Positions 18,789 through 26,734 of a stretch of 56,233 nt of DNA are shown here, piece after piece. Source of the DNA: Helicobacter equorum (lineage in GTDB: Bacteria > Campylobacterota > Campylobacteria > Campylobacterales > Helicobacteraceae); contig NZ_FZPO01000001.1 in the NCBI RefSeq assembly GCF_900198655.1, positions 1 through 56,233 on the forward strand. The letters are read 5' to 3'. The notes beneath the pieces are model-generated. The model ran no database searches, had not been told where the DNA came from, and saw only the letters and a list, made by a program, of their open reading frames with translations. Numbering within the stretch: position 1 is the stretch's first letter; each line of letters starts with the position of its first letter. Both the position numbers and the translations under genes were made by a program.

Positions 18789-19619
18789 ATGAAGAAAGTT
18801 GTTTTTATCACAATGTTAGCGTGTGCATTTTCTCTAGCACTACTTGAGGCAAAAACGTATGCAACAGTCAATGGAAATCCAATCACAGAAAAAGATCTTG
18901 AGCCACTTAAACAAGCAAACCCTAGTCTGGATTTTGACAAACTTCCTGAGACAGAACGAGAGATGATTCTTAATGAACTTATTACACAAAAACTTATCCT
19001 TGATGCAGCAAAGGCAGAAAAGCTTGATACCACAAAAGAATACACAAGCACACTCGAAGCTTTTAAGAAAGATTTGCTTTTACGTGCTTGGCAACAAAAA
19101 CAAATGCAAAGTGTCCAAATGCCAAATATCAGTGAAGAACAGATTCGGCAAATCTACCAACAAAATAAAGATAATTTCATCGACCAAGAAGGTAAAGCTC
19201 GCCATATTTTAGTCAACACCGAAGATGAAGCAAAAGCAATTATCTCTGAGCTCAATAAAGTGAAAGGTCGCGTAGAACCAAAATTTGTCGATCTAGCAAA
19301 TCAAAAAACTATCGATCCAGCTAGCAAACAACAACAAAATGGTGGTGATTTGGGGACTTTTCATCGCTTTGCTATGATGCCAGAATTTTCTAAGGCTGCT
19401 TTTGATCTAAAACCCGGAACTTACACAAAAACTCCAGTAAAAACACAATTTGGCTACCATGTCATCTATCTTGAAAGCAAAACAGAACCAAAGGCTATTA
19501 GCTACGATCAAGCAAAACAAATGATTGCACAAAATATGCAAATGGAAGCTGTAAGACAAGCCATAGGATCAAAAGTCCAAGAATTACGCCAAAAAGCTAA
19601 GATACAAATTAACAAGTAA
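18789..19619 (+). CDS. Periplasmic PpiC-type peptidyl-prolyl isomerase (HP0175/PEB4-like)
   Basis: A SurA-related periplasmic chaperone and proline isomerase of 276 residues. It has a signal peptide ending near ALLEAKTYA, an N-terminal chaperone region, and a parvulin domain (about residues 125-240) containing ARHILV, GGDLGTFHRFAMMPEF and TQFGYHVIYLE. H. pylori HP0175 and Campylobacter PEB4 are the counterparts, assisting outer-membrane protein folding. I chose the ATG at 18789, which has GGAG upstream and gives a clean signal peptide, over an in-frame start 15 bases earlier. The order ppiC-fba-efp is conserved in H. pylori (HP0175-HP0177). Confidence 0.92.
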   Translation: MKKVVFITMLACAFSLALLEAKTYATVNGNPITEKDLEPLKQANPSLDFDKLPETEREMILNELITQKLILDAAKAEKLDTTKEYTSTLEAFKKDLLLRAWQQKQMQSVQMPNISEEQIRQIYQQNKDNFIDQEGKARHILVNTEDEAKAIISELNKVKGRVEPKFVDLANQKTIDPASKQQQNGGDLGTFHRFAMMPEFSKAAFDLKPGTYTKTPVKTQFGYHVIYLESKTEPKAISYDQAKQMIAQNMQMEAVRQAIGSKVQELRQKAKIQINK

Positions 19620-19628
19620 GGAAAAAGC

Positions 19629-20552
19629 ATGCTAGTAAGCGGGAGTGAGATTTTATTAAAAGCCCATAAAGAGGGTTATGGTGTTGGGGCGTTTAATTTT
19701 GTGAATTTTGAAATGCTAAATGCGATCTTTAATGCGGCCAATGAAGCGCAAGCACCTATCATCGTGCAAGCAAGCGAAGGTGCTATCAAATATATGGGAA
19801 TTGACATGGCAGTAGGACTTGTCAAAATCCTAAGTGCACGATATCCTCACATACCTGTCGCACTCAACCTTGATCATGGCACAAGTTTTGAATCTTGCAA
19901 AAAGGCTATAGATTCAGGATTTACATCAGTCATGATTGATGCTTCACATCATTGTTTTGAGGAAAATGTCACAATCACTAAAGAAGTAGTGGCATATGCC
20001 CATAGCAAAGGTGTGAGTGTGGAGGCAGAGCTTGGAAGACTTATGGGGATTGAAGACAATATTTCTGTGAGTGAGCAAGATGCAGTGCTTGTGAATCCCG
20101 ATGAAGCACAAGAATTTGTCAAACAAACACAAGTAGATTATTTAGCACCAGCCATTGGCACAAGTCATGGTGCATTTAAATTCAAAGGTGAGCCAAAACT
20201 AGATTTTGCCAGACTACAAGAGGTAAAAAGACGCACAAATATTCCTCTCGTACTTCATGGCGCAAGTGCAATCCCTGAATATGTGCGCGAGAGTTTCTTA
20301 AGCACAAGTGGCGATCTCAAGGGTAGCAAAGGTGTACCATTTGAATTTTTACAAGAAGCTATAAAGGGTGGTATTAATAAAGTCAATACCGATACGGATT
20401 TGCGCATTGCATTTATGGCAGAAGTGCGCAAAATTGTTAACACCGATCCTACGCAATTTGACTTGCGCAAATTTTTCACTCCAGGTATGGAGGCCATGCA
20501 AAGAGTCATGGTTGAGCGTATGAAGATTCTAGGATCTGCACACAGAATCTAA
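19629..20552 (+). CDS. fba: Fructose-bisphosphate aldolase, class II
   Basis: Zinc-dependent aldolase of glycolysis and gluconeogenesis, cleaving or forming fructose 1,6-bisphosphate. The 307 residues contain the zinc and catalytic motifs ALNLDHGTSFESC, VEAELGRL, IGTSHGAFKF, LVLHGASAIP and INKVNTDTDLR. Length equals that of the H. pylori enzyme. It follows ppiC by 9 bases. Its last codons carry two inverted copies of AGAWTCT that could form a hairpin at the end of the gene. Confidence 0.96.
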   Translation: MLVSGSEILLKAHKEGYGVGAFNFVNFEMLNAIFNAANEAQAPIIVQASEGAIKYMGIDMAVGLVKILSARYPHIPVALNLDHGTSFESCKKAIDSGFTSVMIDASHHCFEENVTITKEVVAYAHSKGVSVEAELGRLMGIEDNISVSEQDAVLVNPDEAQEFVKQTQVDYLAPAIGTSHGAFKFKGEPKLDFARLQEVKRRTNIPLVLHGASAIPEYVRESFLSTSGDLKGSKGVPFEFLQEAIKGGINKVNTDTDLRIAFMAEVRKIVNTDPTQFDLRKFFTPGMEAMQRVMVERMKILGSAHRI

Positions 20553-20583
20553 CCAACACTACAATATTCTTTAAGGAGTTGCA

Positions 20584-21147
20584 ATGGCAATAAGCATGAG
20601 TGAATTAAAAAAGGGTTTAAAAATCGAGATTGATAAAATCCCATATCGAATTGTCGAATACCAACATGTAAAGCCCGGCAAAGGTGCGGCATTTGTGCGT
20701 GCAAAAATAAAATCATTTCTTGATGGTAAGGTTATAGAAAAAACTTTTCACGCGGGTGACAAATGCGATGAACCAAATCTTCAAGAAAAAACAATGCAAT
20801 TCCTCTATCAAGATGGAGATTTGTTTCAATTTATGGACAATGAGACATATGAGCAAATCGCACTTACCCAAGATCAAGTAGGCGATGCAACAAAATGGAT
20901 TATTGATGGCACAATTGTGCAAGTGCTTTTTCACAATGACAAGGCGATTTCTGTAGATGCACCACAAGTTGTTGAATTAAAAATCATTGAAACAGCACCT
21001 AACTTCAAAGGTGATACTTCAAGTGCTGGAAAAAAACCTGCTACACTTGAAACTGGTGCTGTCGTGCAAATACCCTTCCATGTGCTTGAGGGTGAGAGTA
21101 TCCGTGTCAATACTGAAACCGGTGAATATGTAGAAAAAGCCAAATAA
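20584..21147 (+). CDS. efp: Elongation factor P
   Basis: EF-P binds the ribosome between the P and E sites and relieves stalling at consecutive prolines. The 187-residue protein has the KOW-like N-terminal domain with the loop [10 protein letters not shown], whose lysine at residue 33 occupies the position that is modified in other bacteria, followed by two OB domains. AAGGAG lies just upstream of the ATG. It is the third gene of the ppiC-fba-efp group. An 8-bp hairpin lies just after the stop. Confidence 0.96.
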   Translation: MAISMSELKKGLKIEIDKIPYRIVEYQHVKPGKGAAFVRAKIKSFLDGKVIEKTFHAGDKCDEPNLQEKTMQFLYQDGDLFQFMDNETYEQIALTQDQVGDATKWIIDGTIVQVLFHNDKAISVDAPQVVELKIIETAPNFKGDTSSAGKKPATLETGAVVQIPFHVLEGESIRVNTETGEYVEKAK

Positions 21148-21160
21148 CAAGGCAACGTCC

Positions 21161-21183
21161 TAGAATCTGAAAATAAGATTCTA
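21161..21183 (+). terminator. Hairpin of two inverted AGAWTCT words after efp
   Basis: TAGAATCT and AGATTCTA form a perfect 8-bp stem around the 7-base loop GAAAATA, beginning 14 bases after the efp stop. There is no long T run behind it, so termination strength is uncertain. The arms are the same 7-base word that is in great excess across the window. Confidence 0.5.
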
Positions 21184-21406
21184 CAATATGGTTACTAATC
21201 TCACTATGAAGCTGTAGTCGTAGTCTATATATTAGGCATATCATCTATTTGCTTTGTATGCTCTTTATAATGTAATCTCATGAGTGGTTTTAAGTTTTAT
21301 TGTTGGAAGTAATGCTTCTTTGCTTTAACTCAAACTTTTCTTTTTTCATTGAAACCACCTCTTAATCTATCTTAATAAAATAGTGTGAAATATAAAACAT
21401 AGCAAT
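21184..21406. other. Stretch without a recognisable gene
   Basis: No convincing reading frame, RNA gene or repeat. The minus strand contains a 19-codon frame starting at 21349 behind AGGTGG, too short to support. Together with the two broken genes beside it, this looks like decayed sequence. Confidence 0.5.
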
Positions 21407-21597
21407 TCAATGACATATTCCTAATATAAATCCAAGGTATGCGGTAATGATAGCAGGTTCTTCATTCTTGTTAAATTCTTTTAACTTTTTTTTAGAATCC
21501 TCATCTTATGTAAATTGTCGTTAAAAAATAATGCAAAAGAATGGGCATATCCTATCATCATATCTTTCAAAATTGTATAAGAAATGTCCCATACCAT
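21407..21597 (-). pseudogene. Small unknown gene, frameshifted at an A8 tract
   Basis: On the minus strand an ATG at 21595-21597 overlaps the stop of the lipoprotein gene as TAATG. It reads about 34 codons (start MVWDISYTILKDMMIGY) and then meets a stop just after a run of eight A (T8 at 21488-21495 on the plus strand). One more A would let the frame continue through KEFNKNEEPAIITAY to a stop at 21407-21409, giving about 63 residues. I do not recognise the product. The overlap with the upstream gene argues for a real former operon. It may be a pseudogene or a slip-controlled gene. Confidence 0.45.
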
Positions 21598-21853
21598 TAA
21601 CTTTTGCATTTGCCGAATGTATTCCAATCTAAGCTATCTAAATCCGTATCAAAATACCTTAACACTTTATTATAATATTCCTCATCTATCTTACCACCAC
21701 TAGCTTGATAAATCTCTTGGTCTAGCTGACATATTTCTTTAAACTTATAAAAGCTAGGCTCTAAGCTATGAGGCACAAACCATCTCCAAGCCCCGCATCC
21801 ACTAAATACCACGCCTACAAATAAAACAGATATGCTTACATAAAGTATCTCAT
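21597..21853 (-). pseudogene. Small lipoprotein gene with an early frameshift
   Basis: On the minus strand an excellent ribosome site (AAGGAGG) precedes an ATG at 21851-21853. That frame reads only five codons to a TAA. The frame shifted by one base reads a hydrophobic signal segment ending in the lipobox VFSGC, then about 65 residues (GAWRWFVPHSLEP and onward) to a stop at 21597. Adding one T to the TTT five codons in would join start, signal peptide and lipobox into a normal lipoprotein of about 85 residues. The product family is unknown to me. A GTG within the signal region is the only other start and would give no export signal. Confidence 0.55.
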
Positions 21854-22072
21854 ATTACCTCCTTAGATTTTATCTTGGAACAAACGATAAAAGCTTTGAA
21901 TCTGCTTGTTATGTGTTAGCAAAGCTTTAGAGGATAGAATAATATAAAAACAATAAAACCGCACTAATGTTTATCCAAGAATATTTAGGGTTATGAGTAA
22001 GTACGCGATACTATATAATCTAAAATGTAGCAGCATGCAAAATATCAATTCAAAAAATCCTTATATTCCCCA

Positions 22073-22591
22073 TTATGCACCATACCAACCGCTTAACTTT
22101 CCTTGATTTTGCAAAGAAATACAGAGATTTTCATAACTCATATTAGCTTGTTGTAAAATCCCTTTTAGGAGTTTGTATGAAGATTCCATACCGCCTTGTT
22201 TTTCTGCCTCTATGAGTTGCTTATACACACTATCTAATACTCTTACCCCCTCTTTGCTCGGACATCGTCTCACAGAATAATATCCCACCATTTTTCCATT
22301 TGGATCATATGAGGGCGTGATATTTGCAAAAACCCAATATGTTTGATTGTATCTACTTAGATTCTTCACAAATGCAAAAAATTCTCCCCCACTTTGAATC
22401 GTATCCCACAACAATTTAAAAGCTATACGAGGCATATCAGGATGTCGGATCAAGCTATGAGGTTTATATAAAAATTCCTTTTCGCTATATCCACTAAAGT
22501 ACACAAAGTCATCATTTCCATAAATGATCTTGCCACTTAAATCTGTCTTAGAAGTAATTAATGAATCTACAGCCAAAAAAATCTCTGTCAT
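22073..22591 (-). CDS. Stand-alone PAS domain sensor (Aer/CetB-like)
   Basis: A soluble protein of 172 residues with one PAS domain (about residues 10-115) and a short helical tail. The sequence, with KTDLSGKIIYGNDDF, LIRHPDMPR and YWVFANITPSYD, matches the redox-sensing PAS domains of Aer and Campylobacter CetB, which bind FAD and feed energy taxis. There is no output or membrane domain, so it must act through a partner, which is not visible here. I start it at the ATG at 22589-22591, behind a GGGGG stretch; a longer frame begins at 22615. It lies at the tail of the heptose operon, 49 bases after an unknown gene. Confidence 0.75.
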   Translation of the reverse strand: MTEIFLAVDSLITSKTDLSGKIIYGNDDFVYFSGYSEKEFLYKPHSLIRHPDMPRIAFKLLWDTIQSGGEFFAFVKNLSRYNQTYWVFANITPSYDPNGKMVGYYSVRRCPSKEGVRVLDSVYKQLIEAEKQGGMESSYKLLKGILQQANMSYENLCISLQNQGKLSGWYGA

Positions 22592-22640
22592 ACAATACCC
22601 CCAAATATGTAACAAAGTTTATAGCCTTATACAAGGTGTA

Positions 22641-23129
22641 TCATTCCCCCACTGGTAACTCCAATATACTCTGAAGCGAATGTAAAGACTCCATATCCTT
22701 ACCTTGATGCCACAAATTTAGAAAAATCTCTTTGCACATCGGACAAAAACGCAAAGGTGTATCTGTATACCAACCCACCACGCTATTCCCTCGATACACG
22801 CTAAACTCAAAAGCATTCCTCTTAGGAGCGATTAGCAACAAATGTGGGTTATGAGCATTATACAATCTTTGAAACTCTTCACACGCACAAAAATGCAACA
22901 ATGGCGCACCATTGATACTAAAAGTATCATATGGAATGCAATTAAGATATGCTAGAGATTGCAAAAGTGCGCCATCTGGAAAGCATACATAATTCACGCC
23001 TGATTTTTGTTCTATGACACTTGTGTTTGCATAGATTCCTTGGGTTTGAAACATTTTCTTCAATTCACTAGCAAAGTCCTTAAATCTTAATAGACTCTTG
23101 ATTGTTTGTTCAAACACGACACAAGCCAA
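22641..23129 (-). CDS. Hypothetical protein with paired cysteines
   Basis: An unrecognised soluble protein of up to 162 residues. Visible features are a FCACEEF segment near residue 80 and FCPMCKE near residue 128, which could bind metal. It lies 9 bases after gmhA. The start is doubtful: the frame opens with TTG at 23127-23129, 15 bases from GGAGGTGA, and no ATG is in frame until residue 26. An ATG overlapping the end of gmhA leads into a different frame that stops after about 18 codons, so the 5' end may be frameshifted. Confidence 0.5.
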   Translation of the reverse strand: MACVVFEQTIKSLLRFKDFASELKKMFQTQGIYANTSVIEQKSGVNYVCFPDGALLQSLAYLNCIPYDTFSINGAPLLHFCACEEFQRLYNAHNPHLLLIAPKRNAFEFSVYRGNSVVGWYTDTPLRFCPMCKEIFLNLWHQGKDMESLHSLQSILELPVGE

Positions 23130-23138
23130 TATGCTATA

Positions 23139-23714
23139 TTATTCATCACCTCCGCATTCACGCTCTACAATATCACAAAGTGCGTGTATCACGAGAATAT
23201 GTATTTCTTGAATCCTTGCTGTATCATTACTTGGCACAATCATATTGACATCGCACAATGTCTTCATTGATCCGCCATCACGACCGCTTAGTGCGATAGT
23301 TGAGCAACCTAAAGATTTTGCGACATTTAATGCGTTAATAACATTTTTGGAATTTCCACTAGTTGAGATTCCAAAGACTACATCGCCCTTATGTGCAAGT
23401 GCCTCAACTTGACGAGAAAATGTAAATTCATATCCATAGTCATTGCCAATAGCTGTAAGCGCAGAGGTATCCACACTTAATGCAATAGCACCCAATGCTT
23501 TTCGCTCACGCTTATATCTACCAGTAAGTTCCGCAGCAAAATGCTGTGAATCTGCCGCACTTCCACCATTGCCACAAATAAGCACTTTATTGCCATTTTT
23601 GAGACACTCTGTGAGCATATGAGCACCTTGGACAATAGAATCTAGCATACATTTAAGCGCATGAGAACTCACTTCTATATGATTCAAAAACTCCGCTTGT
23701 ATAAAATCTTTCAT
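23139..23714 (-). CDS. gmhA: Sedoheptulose-7-phosphate isomerase
   Basis: First enzyme of the ADP-heptose pathway, converting sedoheptulose 7-phosphate to D-glycero-D-manno-heptose 7-phosphate for LPS inner core. The 191-residue SIS-domain protein shows [22 protein letters not shown] (split here as [12 protein letters not shown] then HFAAEL) and [12 protein letters not shown], the substrate-binding motifs. It overlaps the end of hldE by 4 bases (ATGA), indicating tight coupling. With gmhB, hldD and hldE it completes the pathway in one operon, as in H. pylori HP0857-HP0860. Confidence 0.95.
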   Translation of the reverse strand: MKDFIQAEFLNHIEVSSHALKCMLDSIVQGAHMLTECLKNGNKVLICGNGGSAADSQHFAAELTGRYKRERKALGAIALSVDTSALTAIGNDYGYEFTFSRQVEALAHKGDVVFGISTSGNSKNVINALNVAKSLGCSTIALSGRDGGSMKTLCDVNMIVPSNDTARIQEIHILVIHALCDIVERECGGDE

Positions 23715-25147
23715 CGCATACTCCTTATTTTTTCCATAATGTTAGTGCTTGACTTACCTTCTACAAAATCTATAAGTCGCACATCTTTGACAAACTCACT
23801 CCCTACAATTTCCTTGCCCTCATAATCTGCACCCTTAACAAGCACATCTGGAGCAAGAAATGCGATAAGATCTCTAGGAGTATCCTCATCAAATATCACG
23901 ACATAATCCACACACTCAAGCCCTGAAAGTAAAAAAGCCCTATCCTCTTGTGTATTAACCGGTCGCCCCTCACCTTTTAATCGCGTGATAGAATCATCAC
24001 TATTAAGCCCTACAATCAAGATATCGCCCAATGCTCTTGCTTGGTTTAGATACTGCACATGTCCTCTATGCAAAATATCAAAACACCCATTTGTAAAGAC
24101 AATACGCACCTTTTGGCTATTGTGACGCAAAGATTCTATCATATCACGCATTTGTATCTTGTCCAAAAGCTTACCGCTTCCGACATCTTGCCCATGTGTA
24201 TGGATATGGCGATCTATCTCAATATGCGTTGCACTCGCACTTCCCACCTTTGCAACCACTACTGCTGCGGCACTATTGGCAAATTCACTTGCCTTATAAA
24301 TATCTAACCCTGCACTAAGCGCAAAACCAAGGGCTGCTATCACGGTATCTCCAGCACCTGTTACATCATAAACTTCTTGTGCAAAAGTTGGTATCTTTTT
24401 ACACACACAATCATCAAAGATTCCTATGCCATCTTCACTTAGTGTGATAAGAGAAATCTCTAATGCACACATTTCTTTTAATTTTTTGGCAGCTTGGAGT
24501 AATGTCTTATCATCATTAATTTCAATCCCTGTAGCGAGTGTTGCCTCTTTTTTGTTAGGTGTAAGCAGTGTCGCACCTTTATACTTGCTATAATCACAAC
24601 CTTTAGGATCACAAAGGACAAATTTACGCTCACTACGCGCCAAAGAAATAATTTCTTGAGTAAAGGTATCACTCAAAAGCCCCTTGCCATAATCAGAGAT
24701 AATCACACAATCCACTTGCGTAATCAATGCATTTAGATTTTCATAAATCTTTTGCAAAAGTTTAGAATCTACGCGCACCCTGCTCTCTCTATCTACGCGC
24801 AAAACTTGTTGATTAGAAATGACAACGCGACTTTTTTTTGTGCTAGGACGACTAGAATCTACAAAAATATATGTAATATCTGCACCCAATTCTTGTAAAG
24901 CACCAACAAGCCATCTCCCATCGGCATCATCACCCACCACACCACACACATATACTTGCGCGCCTAGTGCGAGGAGATTATTTGCGACATTGCACGCACC
25001 ACCTAATCTATTGCTTTCACTTTTTACTTCCACAACCTGCACGGGAGCTTCAGGCGAAATTCTATTACAATCCCCCCAAATATAATGATCTATCATCAAA
25101 TCCCCAATAACAAGAATCTTGGGAGATTTTTGCTCCAAACCAAACAT
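23711..25147 (-). CDS. hldE: Bifunctional heptose 7-phosphate kinase / heptose 1-phosphate adenylyltransferase
   Basis: A 478-residue two-domain enzyme. The N-terminal ribokinase-like domain (about 1-325) phosphorylates heptose 7-phosphate at C1; it shows [12 protein letters not shown] and the anion-hole motif [14 protein letters not shown]. The C-terminal cytidylyltransferase-like domain (about 345-478) attaches AMP; it shows [17 protein letters not shown]. The product leads to ADP-heptose, the LPS core precursor and, in other bacteria, an ALPK1-activating metabolite. The coding strand has an A8 run at 24832-24839 inside the kinase domain, which may be slip-prone. Confidence 0.95.
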   Translation of the reverse strand: MFGLEQKSPKILVIGDLMIDHYIWGDCNRISPEAPVQVVEVKSESNRLGGACNVANNLLALGAQVYVCGVVGDDADGRWLVGALQELGADITYIFVDSSRPSTKKSRVVISNQQVLRVDRESRVRVDSKLLQKIYENLNALITQVDCVIISDYGKGLLSDTFTQEIISLARSERKFVLCDPKGCDYSKYKGATLLTPNKKEATLATGIEINDDKTLLQAAKKLKEMCALEISLITLSEDGIGIFDDCVCKKIPTFAQEVYDVTGAGDTVIAALGFALSAGLDIYKASEFANSAAAVVVAKVGSASATHIEIDRHIHTHGQDVGSGKLLDKIQMRDMIESLRHNSQKVRIVFTNGCFDILHRGHVQYLNQARALGDILIVGLNSDDSITRLKGEGRPVNTQEDRAFLLSGLECVDYVVIFDEDTPRDLIAFLAPDVLVKGADYEGKEIVGSEFVKDVRLIDFVEGKSSTNIMEKIRSMR

Positions 25148-25150
25148 AAG

Positions 25151-26155
25151 CTATACCTTTTTGTGCATTTGTGCGTTAAAAATACTTAAAATCTCTGGTA
25201 TATAAGATTTAATCCCTTGCTCTAAGCTAAATCGTGGTGTATAAGAAAGAAACTCCTGACTTAGGGCAATATCTGCTTGTGTATGGTTTTGATAAAATGT
25301 ATAAGGATTATCAATATATTCCACCTCAAAATCTCCAAGATGTCTCTTAAGCTCATTAATAATGTCATTAAAACTTCTTGCCCTACCAGAACCAACATTA
25401 TACACTCCACTTGCACTAGCCTCAATAGCCTTGACATTTGCTTGAATCACATCTTTGATATATACAAAATCACGCAATTGCTCACCATATTTAAAAAGTC
25501 GCACTTTTTTATGCTCTAACGCTTGAAGCCCTAGCTGTAAAATCATTGATGCGGTTTTGCCTTTATAAAACTCTCGCTCACCATATACATTAAAATATCG
25601 CAATCCAATAAGCGGAATCTCTGAATCTTGCGCTAAAACTTGGCGCGTGAAAATGTCCATTTGGAGTTTAGAGTATCCATAAATATTCTCTGGCACTTCA
25701 CCCACACCCACAATATTTGGTGCTGGAGAATTACCATAAGTCCCTGCCGATGAAGCATAAATAAGCATAGCGCCACTTTGTTTGGCGATCTCATAAAGCT
25801 TAACAAAAGCTTCAAAATTTGTCTCTAGCATAAGTTTTTGATCCATAGCCGTCGTATCAGAAATAGCCGCTTGATGAAAGATATAATCAAAATCACGACC
25901 CTTAAGCTTATCGAGATCTTTTATCAAATCCCCTACTATAACCTCTCCACGGAAATCAAGCAGATTCTTAAAATGCCCAAGGCTTGTAGGATTACCGCTT
26001 GGAAAATATGTGTCATCACGAAACTTATCAAACACACACACATTTGCCCTCGGATGATGTTTTTGAAAATACAATGCAAGATTACTACCAATAAACCCAG
26101 CACCACCAGTGATAAGAATATTTTTATCTACCAAATCATCATAAATGTATTTCAT
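25151..26155 (-). CDS. hldD: ADP-glyceromanno-heptose 6-epimerase
   Basis: Last step of the pathway, inverting C6 to give ADP-L-glycero-D-manno-heptose. The 334-residue short-chain dehydrogenase-fold protein begins with the NADP-binding GGAGFIGSNLA, and has the catalytic YGYSKLQMD (tyrosine and lysine) and LRYFNVYGERE segments. It lies 3 bases before hldE and 33 bases after gmhB. Length is normal. Confidence 0.95.
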   Translation of the reverse strand: MKYIYDDLVDKNILITGGAGFIGSNLALYFQKHHPRANVCVFDKFRDDTYFPSGNPTSLGHFKNLLDFRGEVIVGDLIKDLDKLKGRDFDYIFHQAAISDTTAMDQKLMLETNFEAFVKLYEIAKQSGAMLIYASSAGTYGNSPAPNIVGVGEVPENIYGYSKLQMDIFTRQVLAQDSEIPLIGLRYFNVYGEREFYKGKTASMILQLGLQALEHKKVRLFKYGEQLRDFVYIKDVIQANVKAIEASASGVYNVGSGRARSFNDIINELKRHLGDFEVEYIDNPYTFYQNHTQADIALSQEFLSYTPRFSLEQGIKSYIPEILSIFNAQMHKKV

Positions 26156-26188
26156 ACTAGCTCCTTTCTTGATGTATGCTACAAGACC

Positions 26189-26734
26189 CTACAAACTCTC
26201 ACATATTTCTTGAATCTGAGCAAGAGTTTGCACCTTATGCACAACACTTTGCACCAAATCCTGTGGTAAAGCATCATCGCATTGCAATAAAAACTTCTGC
26301 CCCACATTTGCATTATAAGCACATTGCACATCTGTAATTTTATCCCCTATAAAAAGAGAATTAGGCACATCTATGATAAAATCCTTACAAGCTTGTGTAA
26401 TCATACCAATTTGTGGCTTACGACATTGACAATTGTCTTGTGGTGCATGCGGACAAAAATAAATCTTATCAAACTCAAAACCCACATACAATCGTAATTG
26501 CTCCTGCATAAAATCATGTAATATTGCAAGATCTTGCTGTGTGTAATATCCACGCGCAATTCCTGATTGATTGGTAACTACAACAAGTAAAAAATCACGG
26601 CGTTTAAAAAAACTCAAAAGCTCAAAAATACCATCATTAAACACAAAATCTTCTTGTTTATATACATAGCCATAATCGCGATTAATAACGCCATCGCGAT
26701 CAAAAAACACACATTTTCTAGGCTTTGTCACCAT
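26189..26734 (-). CDS. gmhB: D-glycero-beta-D-manno-heptose 1,7-bisphosphate 7-phosphatase
   Basis: A HAD-family phosphatase of 181 residues that removes the 7-phosphate before adenylylation. It shows the nucleophile motif FFDRDGVINRD, the VTNQSGIARG motif, and a zinc-binding loop CPHAPQDNCQCRKP typical of GmhB. The start overlaps the preceding CorC-like gene by 17 bases, so the heptose operon is probably read through from that gene. Confidence 0.94.
   Translation of the reverse strand: MVTKPRKCVFFDRDGVINRDYGYVYKQEDFVFNDGIFELLSFFKRRDFLLVVVTNQSGIARGYYTQQDLAILHDFMQEQLRLYVGFEFDKIYFCPHAPQDNCQCRKPQIGMITQACKDFIIDVPNSLFIGDKITDVQCAYNANVGQKFLLQCDDALPQDLVQSVVHKVQTLAQIQEICESL

Noticed and set aside
21290-21349. 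19-codon minus-strand frame behind AGGTGG
   Set aside because: Too short to support as a gene, with no recognisable product, although the ribosome site is fair.
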